64,000 nt of DNA from Pseudomonas entomophila (GCF_029193575.1 NZ_JARGCS010000024.1:1-64000), one strand, 5' to 3'. Counted from the first letter of the stretch, positions 22,640 to 31,194 are shown. Translations and numbers: made by a program. The notes: generated by a model from the sequence alone, not told the origin.

Positions 22640-23029
22640 ATGAGCATTACTCGTTATGGCACGGGCAGCACCGCCGGTGGCGGCCAGCCCCGTCCTTTCG
22701 CCCGCGCGGTCGAAGCCGATGGCTGGCTGTACGTGTCGGGTCAAGTGCCCGCAGTGGACGGCGAAATCATTAACGGCGGCATCGTCGAGCAGACGCACCA
22801 GACCATGCGCAACTTGATCGCGATCCTCGAAGAGGCCGGCTACGGCCTGGAAGACGTGGTGCGCACCGGCGTATGGCTGGAAGACCCACGGGATTTCTGG
22901 AGCTTCAACAAAGTCTTTTCCGAGTACTTCCGCCCGGAGCACGCACCGGCTCGTGCCTGCGTGCAGGCCAACATGATGGTCGACTGCAAGGTCGAGATTG
23001 ATTGCGTCGCATACAAGAAAAAGCGCTGA
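22640..23029 (+). CDS. RidA/YjgF-family enamine/imine deaminase
   Basis: RidA proteins hydrolyse reactive enamine/imine intermediates released by PLP enzymes to the 2-oxo acid and ammonia. This 129-residue protein has the trimer-forming fold, with GWLYVSGQVP, the helix HQTMRNLIAILEEAGYGLEDVV and PEHAPARACVQA, whose second Arg aligns with the substrate-binding Arg of RidA. It belongs to a divergent subgroup rather than housekeeping RidA. AGGAG sits nine bases before the ATG. It is the first gene of a catabolic cluster containing a PLP D-amino-acid lyase, which gives it an obvious role: clearing the enamine that the lyase produces. Confidence 0.88.
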   Translation: MSITRYGTGSTAGGGQPRPFARAVEADGWLYVSGQVPAVDGEIINGGIVEQTHQTMRNLIAILEEAGYGLEDVVRTGVWLEDPRDFWSFNKVFSEYFRPEHAPARACVQANMMVDCKVEIDCVAYKKKR

Positions 23030-23126
23030 GTCGCGGCGGCCCTTGTAGAGACTGCCGTGGCGGTGTCGACTGGGCGGGATCAAAAGCTCGCGATCTGTGC
23101 ACGATTCAGCATGGGAACCCACTGAC

Positions 23127-23891
23127 ATGACCCAAGACACTATCAAACGCCGGGCTCGTGGCTTGGACCGGGCGTTCGATATCCTCGATTTCCTCAAGGA
23201 AGTCGGCCAGCCCTTGCGTCCGAACGACATCGCCAATGGTATCGGCAGTCCGAAATCCACGGTGTACGAACTGGTCGCGTCCTTGCTGGAGCGACGGATC
23301 CTGGAGCAGGTGGGCAAGGAAGGCCATGTCTACCTCGGCCGTCAGCTGTATTTTCTCGGGCAGGCGCACCTGCGGCATTTCGACCTGACGCGCGAGGCCG
23401 ATCACGCCCTGCAGGAAATCGTCGGGCAGACCCACGAAACCGCGCAGATGTGCCTGCTCAACGGGCGCAAGTACACCGTCGCGCTGATGCGGGAAGGGCA
23501 GCGGCATTTTCGCATTTCCTCGGACATCGGCGAAAACGCCCCCATCCCCTGGACCGCCTCCGGGCGTCTGTTGCTGGCGCACTTGAGCGACCAGGCGATC
23601 GTCGACCTGATCGACCACGATGACTTCATCCTGCCCGATGGCGAACGCTTGCCGCTGGAGCGATTTCTCAAGGAAATCCGCCAGGCCGGCAGCGAGGGTT
23701 TCTTTTCCTTCGATAGCGTCGCCGACACCTTCACCCATTGCTTCGCCGCGCCAGTCAAAGACCCGAACGGCGTGGCCATCGCGACCCTGTGCATCGTCGC
23801 CCCACGGGCCGACGCCAAGAACAACTACGACGACTACCGCCGGGTGTTGATCGAAAGCGCCAACAACCTGGCCCGTCGCATCAATGAATGA
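23127..23891 (+). CDS. IclR-family transcriptional regulator
   Basis: This 254-residue protein has the IclR winged helix-turn-helix in residues 10-75 (GLDRAFDILDFLKEVGQPLRPNDIA, then SPKSTVYELVASLLERRILEQ) and the IclR effector-binding domain after it (ENAPIPWTASGRLLLAHLSD). ATG 23127 is preferred over the upstream frame because homology begins there. It lies 97 bases after the RidA gene and before the lyase gene, so it is probably the local regulator; the palindrome at 22517-22534 is the likely operator. The effector may be the lyase substrate or KDG, because the KDG-responsive KdgR is of this family. Confidence 0.9.
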   Translation: MTQDTIKRRARGLDRAFDILDFLKEVGQPLRPNDIANGIGSPKSTVYELVASLLERRILEQVGKEGHVYLGRQLYFLGQAHLRHFDLTREADHALQEIVGQTHETAQMCLLNGRKYTVALMREGQRHFRISSDIGENAPIPWTASGRLLLAHLSDQAIVDLIDHDDFILPDGERLPLERFLKEIRQAGSEGFFSFDSVADTFTHCFAAPVKDPNGVAIATLCIVAPRADAKNNYDDYRRVLIESANNLARRINE

Positions 23892-23928
23892 GCGTGGCCG
23901 TTCGCGGCTGCGCGTGAGGAGTGAGAGC

Positions 23929-25146
23929 ATGTCTTCTGCCTTGAACATCGCCACCGTGGAAAAGGGCGCTGGCCAACCCGGCGCAAGCCTGGTGCGCGAC
24001 GTCAGCCTGCCGGCGCTGGTGCTGCACCGCGAAGCGCTGGAGCACAATATCCGCTGGATGCAGTCGTTCGTCAGCAACAGCGGGGCGCAACTGGCACCTC
24101 ATGGCAAAACCAGCATGACGCCGGCATTGTTCCGTCGCCAACTGGACGCCGGTGCCTGGGGCATCACCCTGGCCACTGCGGTCCAGGCCCGCGCCGCCTA
24201 CGCCCATGGCGTGCGCCGGGTGTTGATGGCCAACCAATTGGTGGGGGCGCCGAACATGGCGTTGATCGCCGAGTTGCTGGCCGACCCTGCATTCGACTTC
24301 CACTGCATGGTCGACCACCCGGACAACGTCGCCGAGCTCGGGGCGTTTTTCGCCGCACGCGGCCTGCGCCTGAACGTCATGATCGAATACGGCGTGGTCG
24401 GCGGCCGTTGTGGTTGCCGCAGCGAAGCCGAAGTGCTGGCGCTGGCCGAAGCGATCAAGGCGCAGCCGGGCCTGGCCTTGACCGGTATCGAAGGCTACGA
24501 GGGGGTGATTCACGGCGACCACGCGGTCAGCGGCATTCGCGCGTTCGCCGCGTCCCTGGTGCGCCTGGCCGTACAGCTGCAAGACAGCGCGGCTTTCGCC
24601 ATCGACAAGCCGATCATCACCGCTTCGGGCTCGGCCTGGTATGACCTGATCGCCGAGTCCTTCGAAGCGCAGAACGCCGCTGGGCGTTTCCTCAGCGTGC
24701 TGCGTCCCGGCAGTTACGTGGCGCACGACCATGGCATCTACAAGCAAGCGCAATGCTGCGTGCTCGATCGTCGTAGCGACTTGCACGAGGGCCTGCGCCC
24801 GGCGCTGGAAGTCTGGGCTCATGTGCAGTCCTTGCCGGAGCCGGGTTTTGCGGTGATCGCGCTAGGCAAGCGCGACGTGGCGTACGACGCGGGCCTGCCG
24901 GTGCCATTGCTGCGCTACCGGGCGGGTGTGGTGCCGGCGGTCGGCGACGACGTCAGTGCTTGCAGCGTGACGGCCGTGATGGATCAACATGCGTTCATGA
25001 CCGTAGCCCCGGAGGTGCAATTGCGGGTGGGCGACATCATTTCGTTCGGCACCTCCCACCCATGCCTGACCTTCGACAAGTGGCGCACCGGTTGCCTGGT
25101 GGATGAGCAGTTGAACGTCATCGAAAGCCTGCAAACCTGTTTTTAA
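23929..25146 (+). CDS. PLP-dependent D-amino-acid lyase of the D-serine dehydratase (DSD1) / D-threonine aldolase fold
   Basis: This 405-residue enzyme has an alanine-racemase-type TIM barrel at the N-terminus and a DSD1-like C-terminal domain. PLP-binding Lys60 lies in APHGKTSM. His377 and Cys379 in SFGTSHPCLTFDKW match the His-x-Cys zinc pair of chicken D-serine dehydratase (His347/Cys349). Such enzymes remove a beta-hydroxyl and the amino group from D-serine or D-threonine, giving a 2-oxo acid and ammonia. ATG 23929 is preferred because GAGGAG lies eight bases upstream; ATG 23887 would overlap the IclR stop. The neighbouring KDG kinase and gluconate-type permease suggest the substrate could be D-glucosaminate, which gives KDG in the same type of reaction. 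Confidence 0.82.
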   Translation: MSSALNIATVEKGAGQPGASLVRDVSLPALVLHREALEHNIRWMQSFVSNSGAQLAPHGKTSMTPALFRRQLDAGAWGITLATAVQARAAYAHGVRRVLMANQLVGAPNMALIAELLADPAFDFHCMVDHPDNVAELGAFFAARGLRLNVMIEYGVVGGRCGCRSEAEVLALAEAIKAQPGLALTGIEGYEGVIHGDHAVSGIRAFAASLVRLAVQLQDSAAFAIDKPIITASGSAWYDLIAESFEAQNAAGRFLSVLRPGSYVAHDHGIYKQAQCCVLDRRSDLHEGLRPALEVWAHVQSLPEPGFAVIALGKRDVAYDAGLPVPLLRYRAGVVPAVGDDVSACSVTAVMDQHAFMTVAPEVQLRVGDIISFGTSHPCLTFDKWRTGCLVDEQLNVIESLQTCF

Positions 25147-25237
25147 GGTTAGCGATCGCAGTGCGGCTATCGTCGTGCGCGCGATGGCCGCTTATCCATC
25201 ACCACCGAAACAGCAGAATGATCGAGAGCCCACAACC

Positions 25238-26173
25238 ATGAACAGCATCAGCAGACTCGGCCCCGGTTCCTCGCGCATCGCGTTGATCGGCGAATGCATG
25301 ATCGAGTTGCAGCAGCGCGCTGACGGCAGTCTGCAACAGAGCTTTGGCGGCGACACCCTGAACACCGCGGTCTACCTGTCGCGTGAAATGGGCGACGGGG
25401 CCACCGTGGATTACGTCACCGCGCTGGGCGACGACAGTTTCAGCGATGCCATGTGCCAGAGCTGGTCCGAAGAAGGTATCGGCCTGGGCATGGTCCAGCG
25501 ACTACCAGGGCGTTTGCCCGGTTTGTACTGCATCCAGACGGATGCTTCGGGGGAGCGTCGTTTCCTCTACTGGCGCAATGAGGCGGCCGTGCGCGAGTGC
25601 TTCACCACGCCCGCGGCGGCCCCGGTGCTTGCGGCGCTGGTGGACTACGACGTGCTGTATTTCAGCGGCATCACCCTGGCGGTACTGGGTGAGCAAGGGC
25701 GTAGAAAACTCATCGAGACGCTGGTCGAGGCTCGACAGCGGGGCGCGCGGGTTGTCTTCGACAACAACTACCGGCCACGGTTGTGGCGCACGGTAGAGGA
25801 GGCCCGGGTGGCGTACCGCGAGGTCCTGGCCTATGTCGACCTGGCGCTGTTGACGGTGGACGATGAGCAGGCCCTGTTCCAGTTTGCTGATTGCGCGGCG
25901 GTGTTCGCGGCCTACGAGCATATCGGCACACCTGAAGTGGTGCTCAAGCGTGGCGCCGAGCCGTGTCTGATTCGCTGTGGCGACGCGTCGTTCGACGTTC
26001 CGGCGCAGCGCGTCGAGCGGGTGGTGGACACCACGGCGGCCGGGGATTCGTTCAGCGCGGCGTACCTGGCCAGCCGGCTCCGGGGTGCAAGCCCGGTGGA
26101 GGCCGCGGCGGCAGGGCATCGCTTGGCGAGTCGGGTGATCCAGCAGCCGGGGGCACTGATTCCCCGAGGCTGA
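25238..26173 (+). CDS. PfkB-family sugar kinase, 2-keto-3-deoxygluconate kinase-like
   Basis: This 311-residue kinase has the ribokinase fold. IALIGECMIEL opens the protein, FGGDTLNTAVYLSR (36-49) forms the sugar pocket, DNNYRPRLW is a block typical of KDG kinases, and VDTTAAGDSFSAAYL (263-277) carries the catalytic Asp270 and the anion hole. The product of KDG kinase, KDPG, enters the Entner-Doudoroff pathway, so no aldolase is needed in the cluster. ATG 25238 is chosen because the upstream in-frame residues show no homology. The gene lies 91 bases after the lyase. Substrate assignment rests on motifs and context. Confidence 0.83.
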   Translation: MNSISRLGPGSSRIALIGECMIELQQRADGSLQQSFGGDTLNTAVYLSREMGDGATVDYVTALGDDSFSDAMCQSWSEEGIGLGMVQRLPGRLPGLYCIQTDASGERRFLYWRNEAAVRECFTTPAAAPVLAALVDYDVLYFSGITLAVLGEQGRRKLIETLVEARQRGARVVFDNNYRPRLWRTVEEARVAYREVLAYVDLALLTVDDEQALFQFADCAAVFAAYEHIGTPEVVLKRGAEPCLIRCGDASFDVPAQRVERVVDTTAAGDSFSAAYLASRLRGASPVEAAAAGHRLASRVIQQPGALIPRG

Positions 26174-26367
26174 GCGGCCACCTCGTCGGTAGCGGCTTGA
26201 ACCTCACCCCTCAAACTCACGTTTCGGGCCAGATCGCTGGCCCTACGTGAGCACGCGATGGCCATCGCGCATGGCGCGAGTGATGAAAATACCCCTGGCC
26301 GAATTTCAAAAATAGCGACCTCCCATATCTCTTTACGACAAGTCTTACCTCCTGACGAAAATTAGTT

Positions 26368-26429
26368 TCACGTCGTTTGAAAACGGTTAGAGGAAATGTT
26401 TTATGAGTTTCACAAACCATTCGACGTGA
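26368..26429. promoter_or_regulatory. Inverted repeat upstream of the GntP permease
   Basis: TCACGTCG (26368-26375) is repeated inverted as CGACGTGA (26422-26429), and AGTTTCAC occurs twice (26364 and 26406) 42 bases apart. The 275-base gap from 26174 is locally AT-rich and should hold the promoter of permease-RpiR-amidohydrolase. The repeat may be the operator of the RpiR regulator encoded at 27810, but the arms are far apart and this is tentative. Confidence 0.3.
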
Positions 26430-26448
26430 CCCTTTCGAGGAGTACCGC

Positions 26449-27798
26449 ATGACCCTGTCCCCTGGCTATTGGCTGCTGGTGTATGCCGCTATCGCCATCA
26501 TCGCGCTGATCGTTCTGATCGCCCGTTACCGACTCAATCCGTTCATCGTCATCACCCTGGTCTCCATCGGTCTGGCCTTGCTGTCCGGCATGCCGGCGTC
26601 CGGCGTGGTGGGCGCGTACGAAGCCGGGGTGGGCAAAACCCTGGGCCATATCGCCCTGGTGGTGGCACTGGGGACGATGCTCGGCAAGATGATGGCCGAG
26701 TCTGGCGGTGCCGAGCGGGTGGCACTGACCTTGATCGAGCGCTTCGGCGAGAAGAACGTGCACTGGGCGATGGTGTGCATCGCGTTCCTGGTGGGTCTGC
26801 CGCTGTTCTTCGAAGTCGGTTTCGTGTTGTTGGTGCCGATTGCGTTCACCGTGGCGCGACGCGTCGGGGTGTCGATCCTGATGGTCGGCCTGCCGATGGT
26901 CGCCGGCTTGTCGGTGGTGCATGCGTTGGTGCCGCCGCACCCGGCGGCGATGCTGGCGGTACAGGTGTACCAGGCGTCGGTGGGGCAGACCTTGATGTAC
27001 GCGATCCTGATCGGCGTGCCGACGGCGATCATCGCCGGCCCGCTGTACGCCAGGCTCATCGTGCCGCGCATCCAACTGCCGGCGGAAAACCCCCTGGAGC
27101 GGCAGTTCCTCGAGCGTGAACCGCGCGACAGCCTGCCGGGTTTCGGCATCACCATGGCGACCATCCTGCTGCCGGTGGTGTTGATGCTGATCGGCGGCTG
27201 GGCCAACCTGATTTCCACGCCGGGCAGCGGCTTCAACCAGTTCCTGCTGTTCATCGGCAACTCGGTGATCGCCTTGTTGCTGGCCACCTTGCTGAGTTTC
27301 TGGACCCTTGGTATCGCCCAAGGCTTCAATCGTGAATCCATCCTCAAGTTCACCAACGAATGCCTGGCGCCGACCGCCAGCATCACCTTGCTGGTGGGCG
27401 CTGGCGGCGGCCTGAACAAGATCCTGGTGGACGCCGGGGTTACCGACCAGGTGGTCGGCCTGGCCCACGCGTTTCACCTGTCGCCGCTGATCATGGGCTG
27501 GCTGTTCGCTGCACTGATGCGCATCGCCACAGGTTCGGCAACGGTGGCGATGACCACGGCGTCGGGGATCGTCGCGCCGGTAGCGATTGGGCTGGGTTAT
27601 CCACACCCGGAATTGCTGGTGTTGGCGACCGGTGCAGGGTCGGTGATTTTTTCCCACGTCAATGACGGCGGCTTCTGGTTGATCAAGGAATACTTCAACA
27701 TGTCCGTCGCCCAGACCTTCAAGACCTGGACCGTGCTCGAAACGATTATTTCAGTGGTCGCGTTTGGTTTGACCGTGGGCCTTTCTTACCTGCTATAG
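26449..27798 (+). CDS. GntP-family sugar acid:H+ symporter
   Basis: This 449-residue membrane protein has about 12-14 hydrophobic spans and the GntP family blocks: KTLGHIALVVALGTMLGKMM near residue 65, FLVGLPLFFEVGFVLLVP near 110, VHALVPPHPAAM near 160 and the C-terminal GSVIFSHVNDGGFWLIKEYF. GntP-family members import gluconate and related hydroxy- or keto-acids, and one branch imports D-serine (DsdX). Both options fit the neighbouring lyase. TTTCGAGGAG precedes the ATG. It starts a second gene group (permease, RpiR, amidohydrolase) after a 275-base gap. Confidence 0.88.
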   Translation: MTLSPGYWLLVYAAIAIIALIVLIARYRLNPFIVITLVSIGLALLSGMPASGVVGAYEAGVGKTLGHIALVVALGTMLGKMMAESGGAERVALTLIERFGEKNVHWAMVCIAFLVGLPLFFEVGFVLLVPIAFTVARRVGVSILMVGLPMVAGLSVVHALVPPHPAAMLAVQVYQASVGQTLMYAILIGVPTAIIAGPLYARLIVPRIQLPAENPLERQFLEREPRDSLPGFGITMATILLPVVLMLIGGWANLISTPGSGFNQFLLFIGNSVIALLLATLLSFWTLGIAQGFNRESILKFTNECLAPTASITLLVGAGGGLNKILVDAGVTDQVVGLAHAFHLSPLIMGWLFAALMRIATGSATVAMTTASGIVAPVAIGLGYPHPELLVLATGAGSVIFSHVNDGGFWLIKEYFNMSVAQTFKTWTVLETIISVVAFGLTVGLSYLL

Positions 27799-27809
27799 CT
27801 GGAGCCACC

Positions 27810-28670
27810 ATGGACATCCTCTACCAGATCCGCGTCCGCCAGGATTCCTTCAGCGCTGGCGAAGGGCGCATCGCGCGGCTGATGCTCGACGACGTAGGCT
27901 TCGCCGCGTCTGCCAGCCTCGATGAATTGGCGGGGCGGGCGGCAGTCAGCACCGCCACCCTGTCGCGGTTCGCCCGCACGGTGGGGTGTCGCGACTTGCG
28001 TGACTTGCGCCTGCAACTGGCCCAGGCCAGCGGCGTCGGCAGCCGTTTCCTCGACCCGGCGGGTACGCCCGAGCAGTCGGCGTTCTACGGGCAGATTGTC
28101 GGTGACGTCGAATCGACCTTGCGTCAGCACTTGGCGGGTTTCGACGAGTCGCGCTTCGCCGATGCGGTGAAAACCCTGGGCAAGGCGCGGATGATTCACG
28201 CGTTCGGCATGGGCGGCTGCTCGACCTTGTGCAGCGATGAACTGCAAGTGCGGCTGGTGCGGCTCGGCTACCCGATCGCGGTGTGGCATGACCCGGTGAT
28301 GATGCGTGTCACCGCTGCCAGCCTCACTGGTGAACACGCGGTGATCGCTTGCTCGCTGACCGGCATTACCCCGGAACTGCTAGAGGCCGTGGAGCTGGCT
28401 CGCAGCTATGGCGCGCGCATTCTGGCCATCACCCGGGCCGACTCGCCGCTGGCGCAACTGGCCGACGTGTTGTTGCCCCTGCAAAGCGCCGAGACCTCCT
28501 TCATCTACAAGCCGACCGCGGCGCGCTACGGCATGCTGCTGGCGATCGACGTGCTGGCCACCGAGCTGGCCCTGGCCAACCCCGAAGACAATCAAGAGCG
28601 TCTGCGGCGAATCAAGCTCGCCCTCGACGACTACCGCGGCGGCGACGACCACTTGCCGCTGGGAGACTGA
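27810..28670 (+). CDS. MurR/RpiR-family transcriptional regulator
   Basis: This 286-residue regulator has the N-terminal HTH_6 domain (residues 1-77; LDELAGRAAVSTATLSRFARTVGC) and a C-terminal SIS domain (about 115-255; KARMIHAFGMGGCSTLCSDE, then HAVIACSLTGITPELLEAVELA). SIS domains of this family bind phosphosugars or sugar acids; known members sense MurNAc-6-P, KDPG (HexR) and others. KDPG or a related acid would be a logical ligand here. Lies 11 bases after the permease stop and one base before the amidohydrolase, so all three are likely one operon. Confidence 0.9.
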   Translation: MDILYQIRVRQDSFSAGEGRIARLMLDDVGFAASASLDELAGRAAVSTATLSRFARTVGCRDLRDLRLQLAQASGVGSRFLDPAGTPEQSAFYGQIVGDVESTLRQHLAGFDESRFADAVKTLGKARMIHAFGMGGCSTLCSDELQVRLVRLGYPIAVWHDPVMMRVTAASLTGEHAVIACSLTGITPELLEAVELARSYGARILAITRADSPLAQLADVLLPLQSAETSFIYKPTAARYGMLLAIDVLATELALANPEDNQERLRRIKLALDDYRGGDDHLPLGD

Positions 28671-28671
28671 C

Positions 28672-30129
28672 ATGAAGTACGACACGCTGATTCGCAACGC
28701 CCTGGTCATCGACGGCAGCGACGCCCCTGGCTACCCCGCCGACGTGGCGATCCTGAACGGCCGCATCGCGCGCATCGGCGACCTGCGCGATGCTGTCGCC
28801 GACGACGAAATCGATGCCGGCGGCCGCGTGCTGGCCCCGGGGTTCATCGACGTGCACACCCATGACGACACCGTCGTCATCCGCCAGCCGCAGATGCTGC
28901 CCAAGCTCAGCCAGGGTGTGACCACGGTGATCGTCGGCAATTGCGGGATCAGCGCGGCGCCAGTGACGCTGAAGGGCAACCCGCCGGACCCGATGAACCT
29001 GCTCGGCAGCGCCGCGGCGTTCGTCTACCCCACCTTCAGCGACTACCGCGCCGCGGTCGAGGCGGCCAACACCACCTTGAACGTCGCCGCGCTGGTCGGC
29101 CACACGGCGTTGCGCAGCAACCACCTGGATGACCTGTTCCGCACCGCCACGGCGGGCGAAATCAGCGCGATGCGCGAGCAACTGCGTGAAAGCCTGGAGG
29201 CCGGCGCATTGGGGTTATCCACAGGCCTGGCGTATGCCAGCGCGTTCTCGGCGTCGACCGATGAAGTCATGCAACTGACCGAAGAGCTGAGCGCATTCGG
29301 CGCGGTCTATACCACCCATCTGCGCAGCGAATTCGAACCGGTGCTGGAGGCCATGGACGAAGCGTTCCAGATCGGCCGCCACGCGAAATCTCCGGTGATC
29401 ATTTCCCACCTCAAATGCGCCGGTGTCGGTAACTGGGGCCGTAGCCCGCAGTTGTTGGCGGCCCTTGAGCAGGCCGCGACAAGCCACCCGGTGGGCTGCG
29501 ATTGCTATCCCTATGCGGCCAGTTCATCGACCCTGGACCTCAAGCAAGTCACCGACGCCCATCGCATCACCATCACCTGGTCCACACCGCATCCCGAGGT
29601 GGGCGGCCGCGACCTGATAGACATCGCCGCCGAATGGGGCGTGCCGTTGCTCGACGCTGCCCAACGCTTGCAACCGGCAGGCGCGGTGTACTACGGCATG
29701 GACGAGGCGGATGTGCGACGAATCCTCGCCCATCCGCTGTCCATGGTGGGTTCTGACGGCCTGCCCGAGGACCCATTCCCGCACCCGCGCTTGTGGGGCG
29801 CGTTCCCCCGGGTGCTTGGGCATTTCAGCCGTGATGTGGGGCTTTTCCCACTGCATACCGCGGTGCACAAGATGACGGGGTTGTCTGCGTCACGCTTTGG
29901 CTTGAAGGAACGTGGCGAGATTCGTGTAGGGCATTGGGCGGACTTGGTGTTGTTCGACCCGCTGAGCATCCGCGACGTGGCGGATTTCCAGCGTCCGCAG
30001 CGCGCGGCGGAAGGGATCGATGGGGTATGGATCAATGGTGTGCTGAGTTACAGCGAAGGCCAGGCGAACGGTAGAAGGGAGGGGCGCTTCCTGGCACGGG
30101 AGGGGGATTTGCGCGCGGGTTTCAGGTAA
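28672..30129 (+). CDS. D-aminoacylase-family amidohydrolase
   Basis: This 485-residue protein belongs to the amidohydrolase superfamily, close to Alcaligenes D-aminoacylase (483-484 aa), which hydrolyses N-acyl-D-amino acids. Metal-site residues are His62 and His64 (DVHTHDD), Cys91 (GNCG), His216 (THLRSE), His246 (SHLKCA) and Asp362 (GSDGLP). The small beta-sandwich is formed by the N-terminal 55 and the C-terminal 65 residues. ATG 28672 is right after the RpiR stop and follows GGGAG. In the cluster it would deliver the free D-amino acid (or, if the substrate is N-acetyl-D-glucosaminate, the free amino-sugar acid) to the PLP lyase. Confidence 0.87.
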   Translation: MKYDTLIRNALVIDGSDAPGYPADVAILNGRIARIGDLRDAVADDEIDAGGRVLAPGFIDVHTHDDTVVIRQPQMLPKLSQGVTTVIVGNCGISAAPVTLKGNPPDPMNLLGSAAAFVYPTFSDYRAAVEAANTTLNVAALVGHTALRSNHLDDLFRTATAGEISAMREQLRESLEAGALGLSTGLAYASAFSASTDEVMQLTEELSAFGAVYTTHLRSEFEPVLEAMDEAFQIGRHAKSPVIISHLKCAGVGNWGRSPQLLAALEQAATSHPVGCDCYPYAASSSTLDLKQVTDAHRITITWSTPHPEVGGRDLIDIAAEWGVPLLDAAQRLQPAGAVYYGMDEADVRRILAHPLSMVGSDGLPEDPFPHPRLWGAFPRVLGHFSRDVGLFPLHTAVHKMTGLSASRFGLKERGEIRVGHWADLVLFDPLSIRDVADFQRPQRAAEGIDGVWINGVLSYSEGQANGRREGRFLAREGDLRAGFR

Positions 30130-30324
30130 CGGGCAAAGGTCAATTGCAGTACCGTGAGGTGATACGTCGACGGTCTTCATGGCCTGTCGGTTACCGTTGG
30201 CGGCAGGCGGTTTTCTGCTAGGCGCTCATTCGTGGGCGCCGGGTGTGGAAGCCCTTCAGCTTTGTCTGGCACGCAGGGGCTGGTTTGAATGGCGGCTCCT
30301 TACTTGTGCCGAACGGAGCTGGCC

Positions 30325-31146
30325 ATGACGCAAAACCACAAACCCCTGATGGGCTGCTACTTCCGATCCTGGCGCGACACGGCCAACGGGGTGGCGGGCA
30401 ACCACTGTTCCATGGCGAACCTGCCCGAGGAAGTGGATATCGCCTTCGTGTTTCCCAACGGCGAGGAGTCGCCGCTGTTCTGGGAAAAGCTGGAGAGCGA
30501 ACTGATTCCGGCCCTGCATGCCAAGCAGATCAAGGTCGTGCGCACGGTGTTCATCGATGAACTGATCAACCCCGACTTTGCGGATTCGCCGCAAGGCTAC
30601 AAGGACCTCGCGGACCATCTGCAACAGCGTTTCCTCGGCGTCGCCGGGCTGGACGGGCTGGACGTCGACCTCGAGAAACAACTGACGCCCACCCAGCGCG
30701 CCAAGGCGCAAGCCGTCTCCCTGCTGTTGGCCGAACGGCTGAAGCAGGACGGCAAACTGTTCATCTACGACACCAGCGAAGTGGGTGACATGGAGCTGCT
30801 GAGCGCCTTGGCGCCCTCCCTGGACTATCTGCTGTTCCAGGCTTATGGGCAGAGCCCGCAGCGAGTGCAAGCACACTTCGACAGGCTGTTCGCGCGTTTC
30901 CTGGCGCCGGAGAAATTCATGGTCGGCTTCTCGTTCTACGAGGAGCGTGGGACCCGGTGGGGTGATACCGGCGCTGACGTCGACAGCAGCAGGGCGCGCC
31001 AATACGCCGAATGGGTTCCGCGCCAAGGCAACAAGGCAGGGATTTTCTCCTATGCCGTCGACCGTGACGGCGTTGCCGAGGGCGATGACAACCTGCAACC
31101 CACCGACTACAGCTGGACCCGGCGGCTCAAGCAGCTCAGTCGCTGA
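30325..31146 (+). CDS. GH18-family glycosidase (chitinase / endo-beta-N-acetylglucosaminidase type)
   Basis: This 273-residue protein shows the GH18 catalytic motif DGLDVDLE at residues 110-117, with the acid Glu117 and Asp115, and the start MGCYFRSW typical of a first TIM-barrel strand. LLFQAYGQS near residue 170 corresponds to the substrate-binding Tyr strand. It is short, lacks a signal peptide and has no carbohydrate-binding module. Members cleave GlcNAc-GlcNAc linkages in chitin or the N-glycan core. ATG 30325 has an ACGGAGCT ribosome-binding site; an upstream ATG at 30289 would add 12 residues. It is separated by 195 bases from the D-aminoacylase gene and may be an independent unit, but the GlcNAc theme fits the preceding cluster. 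Confidence 0.78.
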   Translation: MTQNHKPLMGCYFRSWRDTANGVAGNHCSMANLPEEVDIAFVFPNGEESPLFWEKLESELIPALHAKQIKVVRTVFIDELINPDFADSPQGYKDLADHLQQRFLGVAGLDGLDVDLEKQLTPTQRAKAQAVSLLLAERLKQDGKLFIYDTSEVGDMELLSALAPSLDYLLFQAYGQSPQRVQAHFDRLFARFLAPEKFMVGFSFYEERGTRWGDTGADVDSSRARQYAEWVPRQGNKAGIFSYAVDRDGVAEGDDNLQPTDYSWTRRLKQLSR

Positions 31147-31157
31147 TACCCGCTGAT

Positions 31158-31184
31158 GCCCGCGCGATTGCCGCGGGCGTTTTC
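31158..31184. terminator. Terminator between the GH18 gene and the LysR gene
   Basis: Stem GCCCGCG/CGCGGGC with a 7-base loop followed by GTTTTC, located between the convergent stops. Plus-strand orientation is the better one. Confidence 0.6.
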
Positions 31185-31194
31185 AGGCGATGCC

